NCBI GenBank assembly: GCA_910586125.1
Contig: CAJUHP010000014.1
Coordinates: forward strand, 21,427 to 85,426
Direction: 5' to 3'
DNA: 64,000 bases
Source: an uncultured Lachnospiraceae bacterium
GTDB taxonomy: Bacteria; Bacillota; Clostridia; Lachnospirales; Lachnospiraceae
Shown: piece by piece, positions 26,340 to 35,508 of the stretch
How positions within the stretch are numbered: the stretch's first letter is position 1
How the letters are laid out: every line of letters begins with the position of its first letter
Program-made: the position numbers and the translations under genes
Notes under the pieces: generated by a model
What the model saw: only the letters and a program-made list of their open reading frames with translations
What the model was told of the DNA's origin: nothing
Databases searched by the model: none

Positions 26340-26676
26340 TTTCGATTTCTCCTTTCATGGCCGCTACGGCGTCGGATAAATGGTTCCATTCGCAGGACAT
26401 AGATTCAAGATATTCCTGTCCTTTCGGTGTGATCGCATAGTACTTGCGGGGCGGAAGCCCCTCGGTGGTTTCCTGCCAGTAGGAGGACAGAAACCCATCC
26501 TTTAAAAGCCGGCGCAAAAGCGGATAGATGGTACTTTCCTTCGCGGCCAGAATCGGCCATTGCTCCAGGCGGCTGATGATTTCATAGCCATAGCAGGCGC
26601 GGGTGCGGATCATCAGCAGGATACAGAATTCCAAGGTTCCGCGCCGGATCTGTGATTTCCATTCATCAATATACAA
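26302..26676 (-). CDS. PadR family transcriptional regulator
   Basis: A 124-residue winged-helix regulator of the short PadR type (PadR-s2). The N-terminal DNA-binding domain has the usual RRGTLEFCILLMI, YGYEIISRLEQW and ESTIYPLLRRLLKDGFL elements. The helical C-terminus for dimerisation is short. The start is a TTG at 26676, 7 bases after AAAGGAGG; the longer in-frame ATG at 26727 would lie upstream of that ribosome site. It heads the operon with the DUF1700 gene and probably represses its own promoter through the palindrome at 26713-26732. Confidence 0.92.
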   Translation of the reverse strand: MYIDEWKSQIRRGTLEFCILLMIRTRACYGYEIISRLEQWPILAAKESTIYPLLRRLLKDGFLSSYWQETTEGLPPRKYYAITPKGQEYLESMSCEWNHLSDAVAAMKGEIENGCDPEPVSGTD

Positions 26677-26712
26677 TAGTATTCCTCCTTTCTTATACAT
26701 CGTACCACACAG

Positions 26713-26745
26713 TACTATTATAGTCAATAGTATATCGCCAAAAGT
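26713..26745 (-). promoter_or_regulatory. padR promoter with palindromic operator
   Basis: TACTATT-N6-AATAGTA (26713-26732) is a perfect 7-base inverted repeat centred in the promoter. On the minus strand TTGACT (26726-26721 region) with TACGAT 17 bases downstream gives a plausible -35/-10 pair ending close to the ribosome site. Position and symmetry suggest PadR autoregulation; this is inference from the family habit. Confidence 0.6.
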
Positions 26746-26845
26746 GTATAAGAAAAAGAAAAAGGGGAAGACTGAGGAAAGAGCAGCCGCTTTCGTGAAA
26801 TGTCGGATTTTCTGCGTGAAATGCCTGTCGTTTTAAAGCGTCATG

Positions 26846-26854
26846 TGGTATGAT
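26846..26854 (+). promoter_or_regulatory. Extended -10 promoter of the kinase-regulator operon
   Basis: TATGAT at 26849-26854 preceded by TGG at 26846-26848. No good -35 hexamer is visible at 17 bases, consistent with extended -10 dependence or an activator. It lies 58 bases before the chosen ATG of the kinase gene and rules out the longer frame start at 26843. Confidence 0.5.
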
Positions 26855-26911
26855 AAAATGAATGCTGCTGCTGAGAAGATTCATCCGCCGGATGGCAAGG
26901 AGAATAAAAGG

Positions 26912-28981
26912 ATGCTTTTTTTCTATCATACCCATTTCTATTTACAGGCGCTCATTCCGTTTGGCGTCTTTCTGTATATATGCTGGATTCTTTGCGGGCG
27001 CCGCTTTTCCAAGCCGGCATTCTGGCTGTGGCAGGGCGGCACGCTGGCAGGCGTTCTGCTGCTGCAGGCTTTTCTGATTCTTTCCGGGCAGGACGACATG
27101 CTGATTCTGAATCTTCTGCCAATCACGGCATATCTGCCGATGATCGTCAGCCTTCATTTTTGTTCGTCAGCCTCCTTTTTTCAGACCTGCCCTGTCTGGA
27201 TGATCGGGGCATTGTCCGCTTTCAGCCTGCGTTTTTTCAGAAAATTTTTGGAGCTGCAGTACGGGGGCTCCCAATGGATGATTACCGGTGTCCTTTTTGC
27301 GGCTGCCGTATTGTTGGGCGGGTTGGTTTTTGTCTTTCTGCGCCGACCGTTTCAGGACTTTGCGAAGGGACGGACAGGAGCGTGGTTTCCTTTTGTCTTT
27401 CCCATGATTATGGTTTTTGTGCTGTTTTCTTACTTTGGAAACAGTACGGCGAGTTCGATTTTGCTGATCCTGATCCTTTTAACAGCGCTGTCCATGCTTC
27501 TGGTTCTTTCCCGGCAGATCGTTTTGCAGGTATCCGTTCAAAAGAGCCGGCAGATGGAATGCCAGGTGAAAAAGCAGTTGGAATCGCAGCGGAAGGAGTA
27601 TGAGGCCATTCAGGAAAAAATGGCGCAGGGCAGAATATACCGCCACGATATGCGGCATCATCTGGCGGTTCTTGATGGGCTGCTTAATCAGAATGACGGG
27701 GAGGAAGCAAAGCGGTATATCCAGAGTCTGGTCGGGAAGCTGAACGGTCTGGAGGCCGAGATCTGGTGTCAGAATACAGCGGTTAATGCGGCGTTGTCAT
27801 ACTATATCGGGCATGCCAGAGAGCAGGGCTGCCATGTCTTGGTCGAGGCCAATATACCGGCGGAGATTTCGTTTGACGAAGCGGATATCTGTATGATTTT
27901 TGCCAACGCGCTGGAAAATGCCGTCCTGGCCTGTCAGGCGGTCTCTGAACCAAAACGGCGGATTCAGCTTCATGCGGATTACAATGTCAGGGAGCGTCTG
28001 GTTCTGTCCATGAGCAATCCCTGTGAGAAGCCGGTGAAAATCGGGGAAGACGGGTTTCCGGTTACGCCGCCGCGAAAAGGACACGGCATCGGTCTGCACA
28101 GCATAGAGGCGATGACAAAAAAGTATAATGGTCTGTTTCAGTGCCAGTCTGAGGGGGGCCAGTTTATTTTGAAGGTGGTTCTGTTTGGGGAGGCAGCGAA
28201 GGAAGAAACGGAGAGAACAGAGAGACACGTGAAAGAAACTCCCGCCAAAAGGGTGCTTTTTGGGCTGGGAGCCCTGTTTCTTGGATTCTTTGTTCTGAAT
28301 TGTATGCCTTCTGTGACGGGGCTTATGGAGCAGATTCCTGTTTTGGGAGGCGTGATTCAGGCGGCAGATCTGCGAACCTACGGTTTCACCTGGGGGAGTA
28401 CAGAGATTTCCTGGCCGGATCCCGGCGGAGCCAATCAGGACAACGAAGAGTGGAACGCGCTGGCGGAAGAATTCTTGGATCAGATGCAGGAGGAATTTCT
28501 CCGGGCTGTTATGCGCAAATATGACGGGTACGTAGGGATGGACAGCGATTATACGGTTGTGCGGGACGATGAGACTCTGTGCATCACTCATTTTTATGCC
28601 ACGGTGAATATGGGCGGTTCCGCGGATTACAGCCGCTATATCGTTTTGGATAAACAGCGCGGACAGGTGCTTTTGCTTTCGGATTTGTTCCGGCCGGACA
28701 GCGATTATATCGATGTTGTCAGCCGGGAGATTCTGCGGCAGATGGAAGAACAGGTAGAGGCCGGAACCGGAAGGTATTATATCTCCGGTCAGGGCTGGCT
28801 GGAGGAAGACTGTTTTCACACAGTGGATTCCAATCAGAATTTTTACATAGACGAGACGGGCAGCTTGGTCATTGTTTTTGACGAATATCAGGTGGCTCCC
28901 GGCAGTATGGGAATGCCGGAATTTGTCATTCCGACAAAAATACTGGACGGGCTGCTGGCGGAACCGTCGCTATTGAGGTGA
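26912..28981 (+). CDS. GHKL sensor histidine kinase with C-terminal RsiV-like (DUF3298) domain
   Basis: A 689-residue membrane kinase. Residues 1-210 hold six or seven hydrophobic helices, an AgrC/CitA-like sensor module. A coiled coil runs about 205-245, then the H-box YRHDMRHHLAVLDGLL with H245, the N-box NALEN (N332-N336) and the GHGIGLHS loop near 395, all typical of HPK10/GHKL kinases. Unlike usual family members of about 430 residues, a further transmembrane helix follows at about 447-467. After it comes an outside domain of 200 residues whose end (FYIDETGSLVIVFDEYQVAPGSMG) matches the DUF3298/RsiV fold. The ATG at 26912 is 9 bases after AAGGAG. It is followed by its LytTR regulator 16 bases later. 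The signal is unknown; RsiV domains bind lysozyme, so a cell-wall or lysozyme cue is a reasonable guess. Confidence 0.85.
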   Translation: MLFFYHTHFYLQALIPFGVFLYICWILCGRRFSKPAFWLWQGGTLAGVLLLQAFLILSGQDDMLILNLLPITAYLPMIVSLHFCSSASFFQTCPVWMIGALSAFSLRFFRKFLELQYGGSQWMITGVLFAAAVLLGGLVFVFLRRPFQDFAKGRTGAWFPFVFPMIMVFVLFSYFGNSTASSILLILILLTALSMLLVLSRQIVLQVSVQKSRQMECQVKKQLESQRKEYEAIQEKMAQGRIYRHDMRHHLAVLDGLLNQNDGEEAKRYIQSLVGKLNGLEAEIWCQNTAVNAALSYYIGHAREQGCHVLVEANIPAEISFDEADICMIFANALENAVLACQAVSEPKRRIQLHADYNVRERLVLSMSNPCEKPVKIGEDGFPVTPPRKGHGIGLHSIEAMTKKYNGLFQCQSEGGQFILKVVLFGEAAKEETERTERHVKETPAKRVLFGLGALFLGFFVLNCMPSVTGLMEQIPVLGGVIQAADLRTYGFTWGSTEISWPDPGGANQDNEEWNALAEEFLDQMQEEFLRAVMRKYDGYVGMDSDYTVVRDDETLCITHFYATVNMGGSADYSRYIVLDKQRGQVLLLSDLFRPDSDYIDVVSREILRQMEEQVEAGTGRYYISGQGWLEEDCFHTVDSNQNFYIDETGSLVIVFDEYQVAPGSMGMPEFVIPTKILDGLLAEPSLLR

Positions 28982-28997
28982 AAGGAGGGAATGCTTT

Positions 28998-29711
28998 TTG
29001 AGGCTTTGCATCTGTGACGATCATCCGGAGGATGTGGATCGCATCCGGACTTTGACGGCAGAACTGATTTGGGATTATCCGCAGTGGCCGATCCAGGTTC
29101 AGTCTTTTTCTTCTCCCTTTGATCTTCTGGAATATCTGGAGACAGGCCGGGGGTTTGACTTATATCTTCTGGATATTCTCATGCCGCATATGTCGGGACT
29201 GGATCTGGCAGAACGAATCCGGCAGAGGGGGGAGAAGGCAGAGATTCTGTTTCTCACCTCGTCCAGGGAGTTTGCCATTGATGCGTTCCGTGTCAGAGCT
29301 TCCGGCTATCTGCTGAAACCGCTGGAAAAGAAGGCGTTCACCGAGACGCTTCTCTTCTGTATCCAGGCTTTGTCTTCCGAGAAGAACGCCTCTCTGCTGA
29401 TAAAGATTCGGGGCGGTCTGCGAAAGATCTGCCTGCAGGATCTGGTTCTGATTGAAAGCTTTAATCACAGCAGGATCTGCACGCTGAAAGACGGAAGTAA
29501 GCTGGAAACCGCGACCACCCTATCTTCTCTGATGGAGCAGCTTGGAGGGGATGACCGCTTTTTTTCGCCTCACAGGGCATATATTGTGAATCTGGAGTAT
29601 GTCAGCGGTCTGTATCCATCGGAGCTTTTGCTGATTAACGGAGAAAAGCTTCCGGTATCCCGCAAGCTGTACGGGGACTTGAAAGCAGCGTTTATGCGCT
29701 TTGTATTCTAA
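28998..29711 (+). CDS. LytTR family response regulator
   Basis: A 237-residue regulator: receiver domain (1-125) with the acidic pair D7-D8 and phosphorylated D59 in LYLLDILMPHMSG, K108-region lysine in GYLLKPLEKK, then a LytTR DNA-binding domain (about 135-237) ending in FFSPHRAYIVNLEYV and LPVSRKLYGDLK. The start is TTG at 28998, 9 bases after AAAGGAGGG; the ATG at 28991 is out of frame. It is the partner of the preceding kinase, as in agr-like systems. A terminator follows, so the pair forms a two-gene operon. No peptide pheromone gene was found beside it. Confidence 0.95.
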   Translation: MRLCICDDHPEDVDRIRTLTAELIWDYPQWPIQVQSFSSPFDLLEYLETGRGFDLYLLDILMPHMSGLDLAERIRQRGEKAEILFLTSSREFAIDAFRVRASGYLLKPLEKKAFTETLLFCIQALSSEKNASLLIKIRGGLRKICLQDLVLIESFNHSRICTLKDGSKLETATTLSSLMEQLGGDDRFFSPHRAYIVNLEYVSGLYPSELLLINGEKLPVSRKLYGDLKAAFMRFVF

Positions 29712-29735
29712 TGATCCGAAATAAAGAACAAAATC

Positions 29736-29781
29736 AACCGGATATCCGGCCCGGCAGAGGCGGGAGGAGTCCGGTTTTTTT
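29736..29781 (+). terminator. Terminator after LytTR regulator gene
   Basis: AACCGGA at 29736-29742 pairs with TCCGGTT at 29770-29776, closing a GC-rich loop, followed by T to 29781. An internal CCGGATATCCGG palindrome offers an alternative fold. Confidence 0.65.
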
Positions 29782-29792
29782 GTATTTAGGAA

Positions 29793-29821
29793 TTGCGAAT
29801 CCGTGTAAAATACAGTACAAT
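29793..29821 (+). promoter_or_regulatory. Promoter of SNF2 helicase gene
   Basis: -35 TTGCGA at 29793-29798 and -10 TACAAT at 29816-29821 with a 17-base spacer, directly after the preceding terminator and 46 bases before the ATG. Confidence 0.6.
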
Positions 29822-29867
29822 AAAAAGAAAAAACGGAGAATCTATCGAAAAACGGAGGCGGCAGACA

Positions 29868-32800
29868 ATGAACTGGGGAATTATATTCGGCAAGCAGGCC
29901 CTGGAGCGGGGCAGACAATTTTATAATGCCGGCAAAGTGAAAGACCTGGTCTATACCGGCGGCCGATATGAGGCCGTAGTGCGGGACGGCACGTCGTACC
30001 GCGTAGAAATCTGCATTGCCGGAAAAGTAATCCGTTCCATGAGATGTAGCTGTTCCTATGCGGAAGGAAACCGCTACTGTGATCATATGGCCGCTGTTTT
30101 AACGGCGATTGAGCGCCGGCGGGTTCAGGAGAAGCTGAAAGATGAGGCGTTCGCTGCCGAGGATGTGAACGCGCCGGTCAATCCCTTTGAATGTGATAAG
30201 GGGCCCAGGGAAGATGGCGCGTATTCTTATTTTAATATGTACCGCATGACAAAGAAAATGTCGTTTACCAGAGGGCTCTGCGCCGGGGCGGAGAAGCTGA
30301 TCGAGAGTGGGACGGTACTGTTAGATGAGGTATCCGTCGGGTATGCCTATGACGATCTGAGACAGGAAAATGAAGGTGCGGTTTGCGGGCATGTCGAGAT
30401 TCGTTCCCGGTCCTATCCGTTAAAGATTTTGTTTGGCAAGCGGTATATCTCGGAGGCCCGCTGTCAGGTTCCGGGATGCAGCCGGCTGTATTACGGCTCC
30501 TCCTACGGCCATGTACAGGGGGAGGATGATCTGTGCGTGCATGAACTGGCGCTTCTGCTTTTGCTGGGCCGTTATATCAAGGAATACCGTCCAGGCGACA
30601 CGACAGACTTAGGAGGCGCCAGAGTGCTGTCTGCTTTTCGCAAAAGGCGCGCGCCGCTTCTTGCGCCGGCTGACGAGAAAGCGGGCCTGATCCGCCTGGA
30701 ACCCCGAATCGAAAATCTGGGCAGGCAGCCCCGTCTGTCATTCCGCATAGGAATGGATAAAGCGTATGTGGTAAAGAATCTTTCGGGCCTGGTTGCCGCC
30801 GTCGAGGCCGGGGAGGAAGTGCGGTTCGGGATGAATCTGACGATCCGTTTTGCCGGAAGCCGTTTTACGAAGGAGTCACAGAAATATTATGCGTTTATTG
30901 AGCGGGCGGTAAAGGAAGAGAGGCATCGGGCAGAGGAGCTGGAGTCGTATGTGACGCGGTATCGCCTGCCCAGTATGACCATAAAAGGAAGCATAGATTT
31001 ATACGGTTCCAGGCTGGATGAGGCGTTTGAGCTGTTTCGGGAAAACGGGGTGGAATATGTGCAGGGCAGCGGCGGGATGCGGCAGGAAAAAAAGAGACTG
31101 TCTCTTTTGGACGGCGATCCGGACATTCATCTGTCAGTCCGTAAAGATATGGATGCCGAGGGCGTTTTTCACGGCGTGGCCGTGGAGGGCAGCCTGCCAA
31201 AGCTGTGGGAAGGCGCCGACTACTATTACTATCTGGCAAAGGACAGTATCAACCGTGTGCCGGCCAGCCGCGTGAAAGAGATTCTGCCCCTGTACGCGGC
31301 CGGCCATGACGGCAGGATCTTCTTTCACGTAGGCCGAAATCATCTGTCCGAGTTTTATTATTCCACGCTGCCCCGGCTGCGGCAGTTCGCGACAGTGGAG
31401 GAATCGGAGGCGGAATGGATCGAAAGCTATCTGCCGCCGGAGCCGAATTTCTCTTTTTATCTGGATGCGGAGGACAAAAACGCAACCTGTCAGATACGGG
31501 TCCAGTATGGGGAAGAATCGGTTTCCGTGATGGATTTGATGCAGAGCCCGAATGCGGAGGGAAAGGGAAGTTTTCGAGATGCCAGCCGGGAGCGGGAGGT
31601 GATCTCCTGCGTCCAGGCATTTTTTCCGGAGGTGGACGCTGAGCGGGATCTGTTTCACTGCGGGGAAAAGGAAAACCAGATTTTTGAAGTGCTGGAGCGG
31701 GGAATCGACCAGCTCTTGGTGCTGGGAGAGGTTCACAGCACCGACCGTTTTCGCCGTCTGAATATCCGGCGCCGGCCCCAAATTGCGGTCGGGGTCTCGG
31801 TGGAGAGCGATATCATGAATCTGGAGATTTCTTCGGAGGACTTCAGCCAGGAAGAGCTTTTGGATATTCTGTACAGCTACCGGCAGAAGAGGAAGTTTTA
31901 CCGGCTCAAAAGCGGCGATTTTCTAAATATGGAAGAAGAAAATCTGGAGGTGCTGAGCCAGATGATGGAGGGACTGCGTCTGAATCCGGCTGAATTTGTA
32001 AAAGGGAAGATGCAGATTCCGGTATACCGGGCTATGTATCTCGACCAGATGCTGAGCCAGAGCAGCAGCCTGTATGCGTCCAGAGACCGCCGGTTTAAAA
32101 ATCTGGTGAAGGAGTTTAAGACGGTCAACGACTCGGATTTTGAGACGCCGAAAAGCCTGAAAAAGATTCTGCGCAAATATCAGATTACCGGATACCGGTG
32201 GATGCGAACTCTGTGCGCCTATGGGTTTGGCGGTATTCTGGCCGATGACATGGGGTTGGGCAAGACGCTGCAGATGATAGCCGTTCTGCTGGCCCGCAAG
32301 ACAGAGGGGGAAGGCGGCGTGTCCCTGATTGTCTCTCCGGCCTCCCTGGTCTTTAACTGGCAGGAAGAGCTGCGGCGGTTTGCGCCGGAGCTTTCGGTCG
32401 GTATGCTGGTGGGAAACCAGAGGGAGCGGAGGGAGTGTCTGAAAAATTATCAGAATTATGATGTGATGGTGACATCGTATGATCTGTTAAAACGGGATAT
32501 CGCGGCGTATCACGACTGTGAATTTGCCGTCCAGGTGTTGGACGAGGCCCAGTATGTCAAGAATTTTTCCACGACGGCAGCAAAATCAGTAAAAGTGATC
32601 CGCAGCCGCAGCCGCTTTGCGCTGACCGGCACGCCGATCGAGAACCGGCTCAGCGAGCTTTGGAGCATCTTTGACTATCTGATGCCTGGTTTTCTGTACA
32701 GCTACGATACATTTAAAAAAGAACTGGAGACGCCGGTGGCAAAAAACCGCGATGCGGCGGCGACCGAGCGGCTGAAGAAAATGGTGTCGCCGTTTATCCT

Positions 32801-33554
32801 GCGCCGCTTAAAGCAGGAGGTGTTAAAGGATCTGCCGGAGAAGCTGGAGGAGACGCGCTATGCCCGTCCAGGGGAGCGCCAGAGGGAGCTGTATGACGCG
32901 CAGGTGGTGCATATGCGGATGCTTTTGAGTCAGCAGAGCGATGCGAATTATCAGAAAAACAAGCTGCGTATTCTGGCGGAGCTGACCAAGATCCGGCAGA
33001 TCTGCTGCGATCCTTCGCTCTGTCTGGAGAACTACTCCGGCGGTTCGGCCAAGAGGGAAGCCTGCATGGATCTGATTCAAAGCGCCATAGAGGGAGAACA
33101 TAAGATGCTGGTATTCTCTCAGTTTACCTCGATGTTAGAGCTTCTGGAAAAGGATCTGAAGGAGAGGGAGATCTCTTGTTACAAGATTACAGGGGATACG
33201 CCGAAGGAGAAAAGACTTCGTCTGGTGAGTCAGTTCAATGAGGACAGCACGCCTGTGTTTCTGATTTCTCTGAAGGCCGGCGGCACGGGCCTGAACCTGA
33301 CGGGAGCCGACGTGGTGATCCACTACGATCCCTGGTGGAATTTGGCGGTGCAGAACCAGGCCACGGACCGGGCGCACCGGCTGGGCCAGGAGAAGGTGGT
33401 TTCCGTGTACCGGCTGATTATAAAGGATTCCATCGAAGAAAAAATTCTGCACATGCAGGAGAGCAAGAAAGATCTGGCGGACGAGATACTGAGCGGGGAG
33501 ACCGGCGGTATCGCGAAGCTGAGCCGGGAAGATCTGCTGGAGCTGATTCAGTAA
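29868..33554 (+). CDS. SNF2-family DNA translocase/helicase with SWIM zinc finger
   Basis: A 1228-residue RapA/SNF2-type ATPase. A SWIM zinc finger lies at residues 60-73 (C60, C62, C71, H73), followed by the long bacterial SNF2-associated domain (about 100-740). The helicase core has motif I DDMGLGKT with K799, motif II DEAQ at 892-895, motif III LTGTPIENRLSELW near 920 and motif VI QATDRAHRLGQ near 1165. Such proteins move on double-stranded DNA and remodel protein-DNA complexes; no defined role exists for the Clostridia version. ATG 29868 is 9 bases after GGAGG; the longer frame start at 29793 sits in the promoter. The acetyltransferase gene begins shortly after its end, probably in the same transcript. 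Confidence 0.92.
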   Translation: MNWGIIFGKQALERGRQFYNAGKVKDLVYTGGRYEAVVRDGTSYRVEICIAGKVIRSMRCSCSYAEGNRYCDHMAAVLTAIERRRVQEKLKDEAFAAEDVNAPVNPFECDKGPREDGAYSYFNMYRMTKKMSFTRGLCAGAEKLIESGTVLLDEVSVGYAYDDLRQENEGAVCGHVEIRSRSYPLKILFGKRYISEARCQVPGCSRLYYGSSYGHVQGEDDLCVHELALLLLLGRYIKEYRPGDTTDLGGARVLSAFRKRRAPLLAPADEKAGLIRLEPRIENLGRQPRLSFRIGMDKAYVVKNLSGLVAAVEAGEEVRFGMNLTIRFAGSRFTKESQKYYAFIERAVKEERHRAEELESYVTRYRLPSMTIKGSIDLYGSRLDEAFELFRENGVEYVQGSGGMRQEKKRLSLLDGDPDIHLSVRKDMDAEGVFHGVAVEGSLPKLWEGADYYYYLAKDSINRVPASRVKEILPLYAAGHDGRIFFHVGRNHLSEFYYSTLPRLRQFATVEESEAEWIESYLPPEPNFSFYLDAEDKNATCQIRVQYGEESVSVMDLMQSPNAEGKGSFRDASREREVISCVQAFFPEVDAERDLFHCGEKENQIFEVLERGIDQLLVLGEVHSTDRFRRLNIRRRPQIAVGVSVESDIMNLEISSEDFSQEELLDILYSYRQKRKFYRLKSGDFLNMEEENLEVLSQMMEGLRLNPAEFVKGKMQIPVYRAMYLDQMLSQSSSLYASRDRRFKNLVKEFKTVNDSDFETPKSLKKILRKYQITGYRWMRTLCAYGFGGILADDMGLGKTLQMIAVLLARKTEGEGGVSLIVSPASLVFNWQEELRRFAPELSVGMLVGNQRERRECLKNYQNYDVMVTSYDLLKRDIAAYHDCEFAVQVLDEAQYVKNFSTTAAKSVKVIRSRSRFALTGTPIENRLSELWSIFDYLMPGFLYSYDTFKKELETPVAKNRDAAATERLKKMVSPFILRRLKQEVLKDLPEKLEETRYARPGERQRELYDAQVVHMRMLLSQQSDANYQKNKLRILAELTKIRQICCDPSLCLENYSGGSAKREACMDLIQSAIEGEHKMLVFSQFTSMLELLEKDLKEREISCYKITGDTPKEKRLRLVSQFNEDSTPVFLISLKAGGTGLNLTGADVVIHYDPWWNLAVQNQATDRAHRLGQEKVVSVYRLIIKDSIEEKILHMQESKKDLADEILSGETGGIAKLSREDLLELIQ

Positions 33555-33581
33555 ATATATAAAAGAGACAGGAGAATGACA

Positions 33582-34052
33582 ATGAAGATCCAAAGGGCTG
33601 GAGAAAACGATATCGAAGGGCTGGACAGGCTGCTTCGCCAGGTGCTGGAGGTACATCATAACGGGCGACCGGATCTGTTCCGGTCCGGCGCAAAAAAATA
33701 TACGGATCGGCAGCTCAAGGAGATACTAGCGGACGATACCCGGCCGGTGTTTGCGGCGGTGGACGAGGCGGGACAGGTGCTGGGGTATGCGTTTTGTGTG
33801 TTTCAGGAGCATAGAGGGGACAATATTCTGACAGATATCCGCACGCTCTATATTGACGATCTGTGCGTGGACGAGGCGCTGCGCGGACAGCATATCGGCC
33901 GGGCGCTTTATGAGTATGTCCTGAACTATGCAAAGGAGAACGGCTGCTACAATGTGACGCTGAACGTGTGGGCCTGCAATGAGAGCGCCATGCGGTTTTA
34001 TGAGAGCTGCGGCCTGAAGCCGCAGAAATTCGGGATGGAAGCCATTTTATGA
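33582..34052 (+). CDS. GNAT family N-acetyltransferase
   Basis: A 156-residue acetyl-CoA dependent transferase. The acetyl-CoA motif A is IDDLCVDEALRGQHIGRALYEYV (about 85-110), followed by the NVTLNVWACNESAMRFYESCGL strand-helix near 125-146, which in the family shapes the cofactor pocket. ATG 33582 is 7 bases after AGGAG; the in-frame ATG 33576 is too close. The acceptor is not predictable. Lies 27 bases after the helicase gene and before a MATE transporter gene. Confidence 0.9.
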   Translation: MKIQRAGENDIEGLDRLLRQVLEVHHNGRPDLFRSGAKKYTDRQLKEILADDTRPVFAAVDEAGQVLGYAFCVFQEHRGDNILTDIRTLYIDDLCVDEALRGQHIGRALYEYVLNYAKENGCYNVTLNVWACNESAMRFYESCGLKPQKFGMEAIL

Positions 34053-34108
34053 CGGAAAGAAATATGTTCCAATATGCTTAAAGATTTACATTTGAGGGAG
34101 GCAGAAGG

Positions 34109-35482
34109 ATGCGCAAGTTAATCGGCAGCAAACAGTTTTATAAGAAAGTGCTGTACATTACGATTCCGATTATGATTCAGAACGGGATCACAAATTTTGT
34201 AAACATGCTGGATAACATTATGGTGGGGCAGGTTGGCACAGAGCAGATGTCCGGCGTGGCGATTGTCAACCAGTTGATGTTTGTTTTTAATATCTGCATC
34301 TTCGGCGCGGTGGCCGGAGCGGGCATTCTGGGAGCGCAGTATCATGGCAGCGGGAATCATGAGGGGGTGCGCCATGCGTTCCGCTTTAAACTGCTGTGCT
34401 GTCTGGCGCTCTGCCTGTTCGCCGTTGTGCTGTTTCGGGGAGGCGGCGGCAGTCTGATCCGGACGTATCTGCACGAGGGCGGCGACGTGGGGGATATCGA
34501 GGCCACATTTCAGTATGGCTGTGGATATCTGGATATCATGGTGGTCGGCCTGCTGCCGTTTGCGGCGGTGCAGGTGTATTCCGGCACGCTTCGGGAGACG
34601 GGGGAGACGATGATGCCCATGATTGCCGGGATCGCCGCCGTTTTGGTCAATATGGTTTTTAACTATATTCTGATTTTCGGCAAATTCGGCGCGCCGGCGA
34701 TGGGCGTGCAGGGGGCGGCCATCGCCACGGTTCTGTCCCGGTTTGTGGAGCTGATTCTCATTGTCCTGTGGACGCACCGCCATACGGAGAAACATCCTTT
34801 TATCAAGGGAGTATACCGCAGCTTCTATATTCCCAGAGGGACCATCCGTCAGATCCTGATTACCGGGACGCCTCTTTTGATCAATGAGGCATTGTGGTCC
34901 GGCGGGATGGCGACGATCGCGCAGTGTTATTCGGTGCGGGGGCTGGCGGTGGTGGCGGGGATCAATATCGCCAACACAATCGCCAATGTGTTTAATGTAG
35001 TCTTTCTGTCTCTGGGGACGGCCGTGGGCATTATCATCGGCCAGCTTCTGGGGGCCGGAAAGCTGGAGGAGGCGAAGGATGAGGACAATAAACTGATCGC
35101 CTTTGCCGTTGTCTGCTGCATGGCGGTGGGGATCGTGATGTTTTTGATTGCGCCGCTGTTTCCGAAGATTTACAAGACCGAGGAGGAAGTGAGGCGTCTG
35201 GCGACGCAGTTTATTCAGATATCGGCTCTGTGCATGCCGCTGTACGGCTTTACCAATGCCGCGTATTTTACGCTGCGCTCCGGCGGAAAAACCATGGTCA
35301 CGTTTTTGTTTGACAGCGTGTTCGTGTGGCTGGTCAGCATTCCACTGGTGTATGTTCTGACACGGTATACCGGCGTGCCGATTGTGCCGGTGTATCTGGC
35401 CTGCCAGTTGACGGAGGGACTCAAGTGTGCGATTGGGTTTGTGCTGGTGAAAAAAGGGGTTTGGGTGCAGAAGGTGGTTTGA
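34109..35482 (+). CDS. MATE family efflux transporter
   Basis: A 457-residue membrane protein with about 12 helices in two pseudo-symmetric halves. Typical MATE features are the N-terminal PIMIQNGITNFVNMLDNIMVGQVGTEQMSGVAI stretch (outline) and GVQGAAIATVLSRFVELIL near 200 at the half boundary. Members export drugs or metabolites in exchange for Na+ or H+. Substrate unknown. Ribosome site GGGAGG precedes ATG. It ends 26 bases before the C-GCAxxG-C-C gene. Confidence 0.93.
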   Translation: MRKLIGSKQFYKKVLYITIPIMIQNGITNFVNMLDNIMVGQVGTEQMSGVAIVNQLMFVFNICIFGAVAGAGILGAQYHGSGNHEGVRHAFRFKLLCCLALCLFAVVLFRGGGGSLIRTYLHEGGDVGDIEATFQYGCGYLDIMVVGLLPFAAVQVYSGTLRETGETMMPMIAGIAAVLVNMVFNYILIFGKFGAPAMGVQGAAIATVLSRFVELILIVLWTHRHTEKHPFIKGVYRSFYIPRGTIRQILITGTPLLINEALWSGGMATIAQCYSVRGLAVVAGINIANTIANVFNVVFLSLGTAVGIIIGQLLGAGKLEEAKDEDNKLIAFAVVCCMAVGIVMFLIAPLFPKIYKTEEEVRRLATQFIQISALCMPLYGFTNAAYFTLRSGGKTMVTFLFDSVFVWLVSIPLVYVLTRYTGVPIVPVYLACQLTEGLKCAIGFVLVKKGVWVQKVV

Positions 35483-35508
35483 AGTACGGACAGGAGGCTT
35501 TCGGTAAG

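Noticed and set aside
29711..29926. 71-codon frame after the LytTR gene
   Set aside because: Crosses a terminator and the next promoter and overlaps the helicase start; no support as a gene.
35326..35508. N-terminal extension of the C-GCAxxG-C-C protein
   Set aside because: Lies wholly in the end of the MATE gene and lacks a ribosome site; family members start near the chosen ATG.
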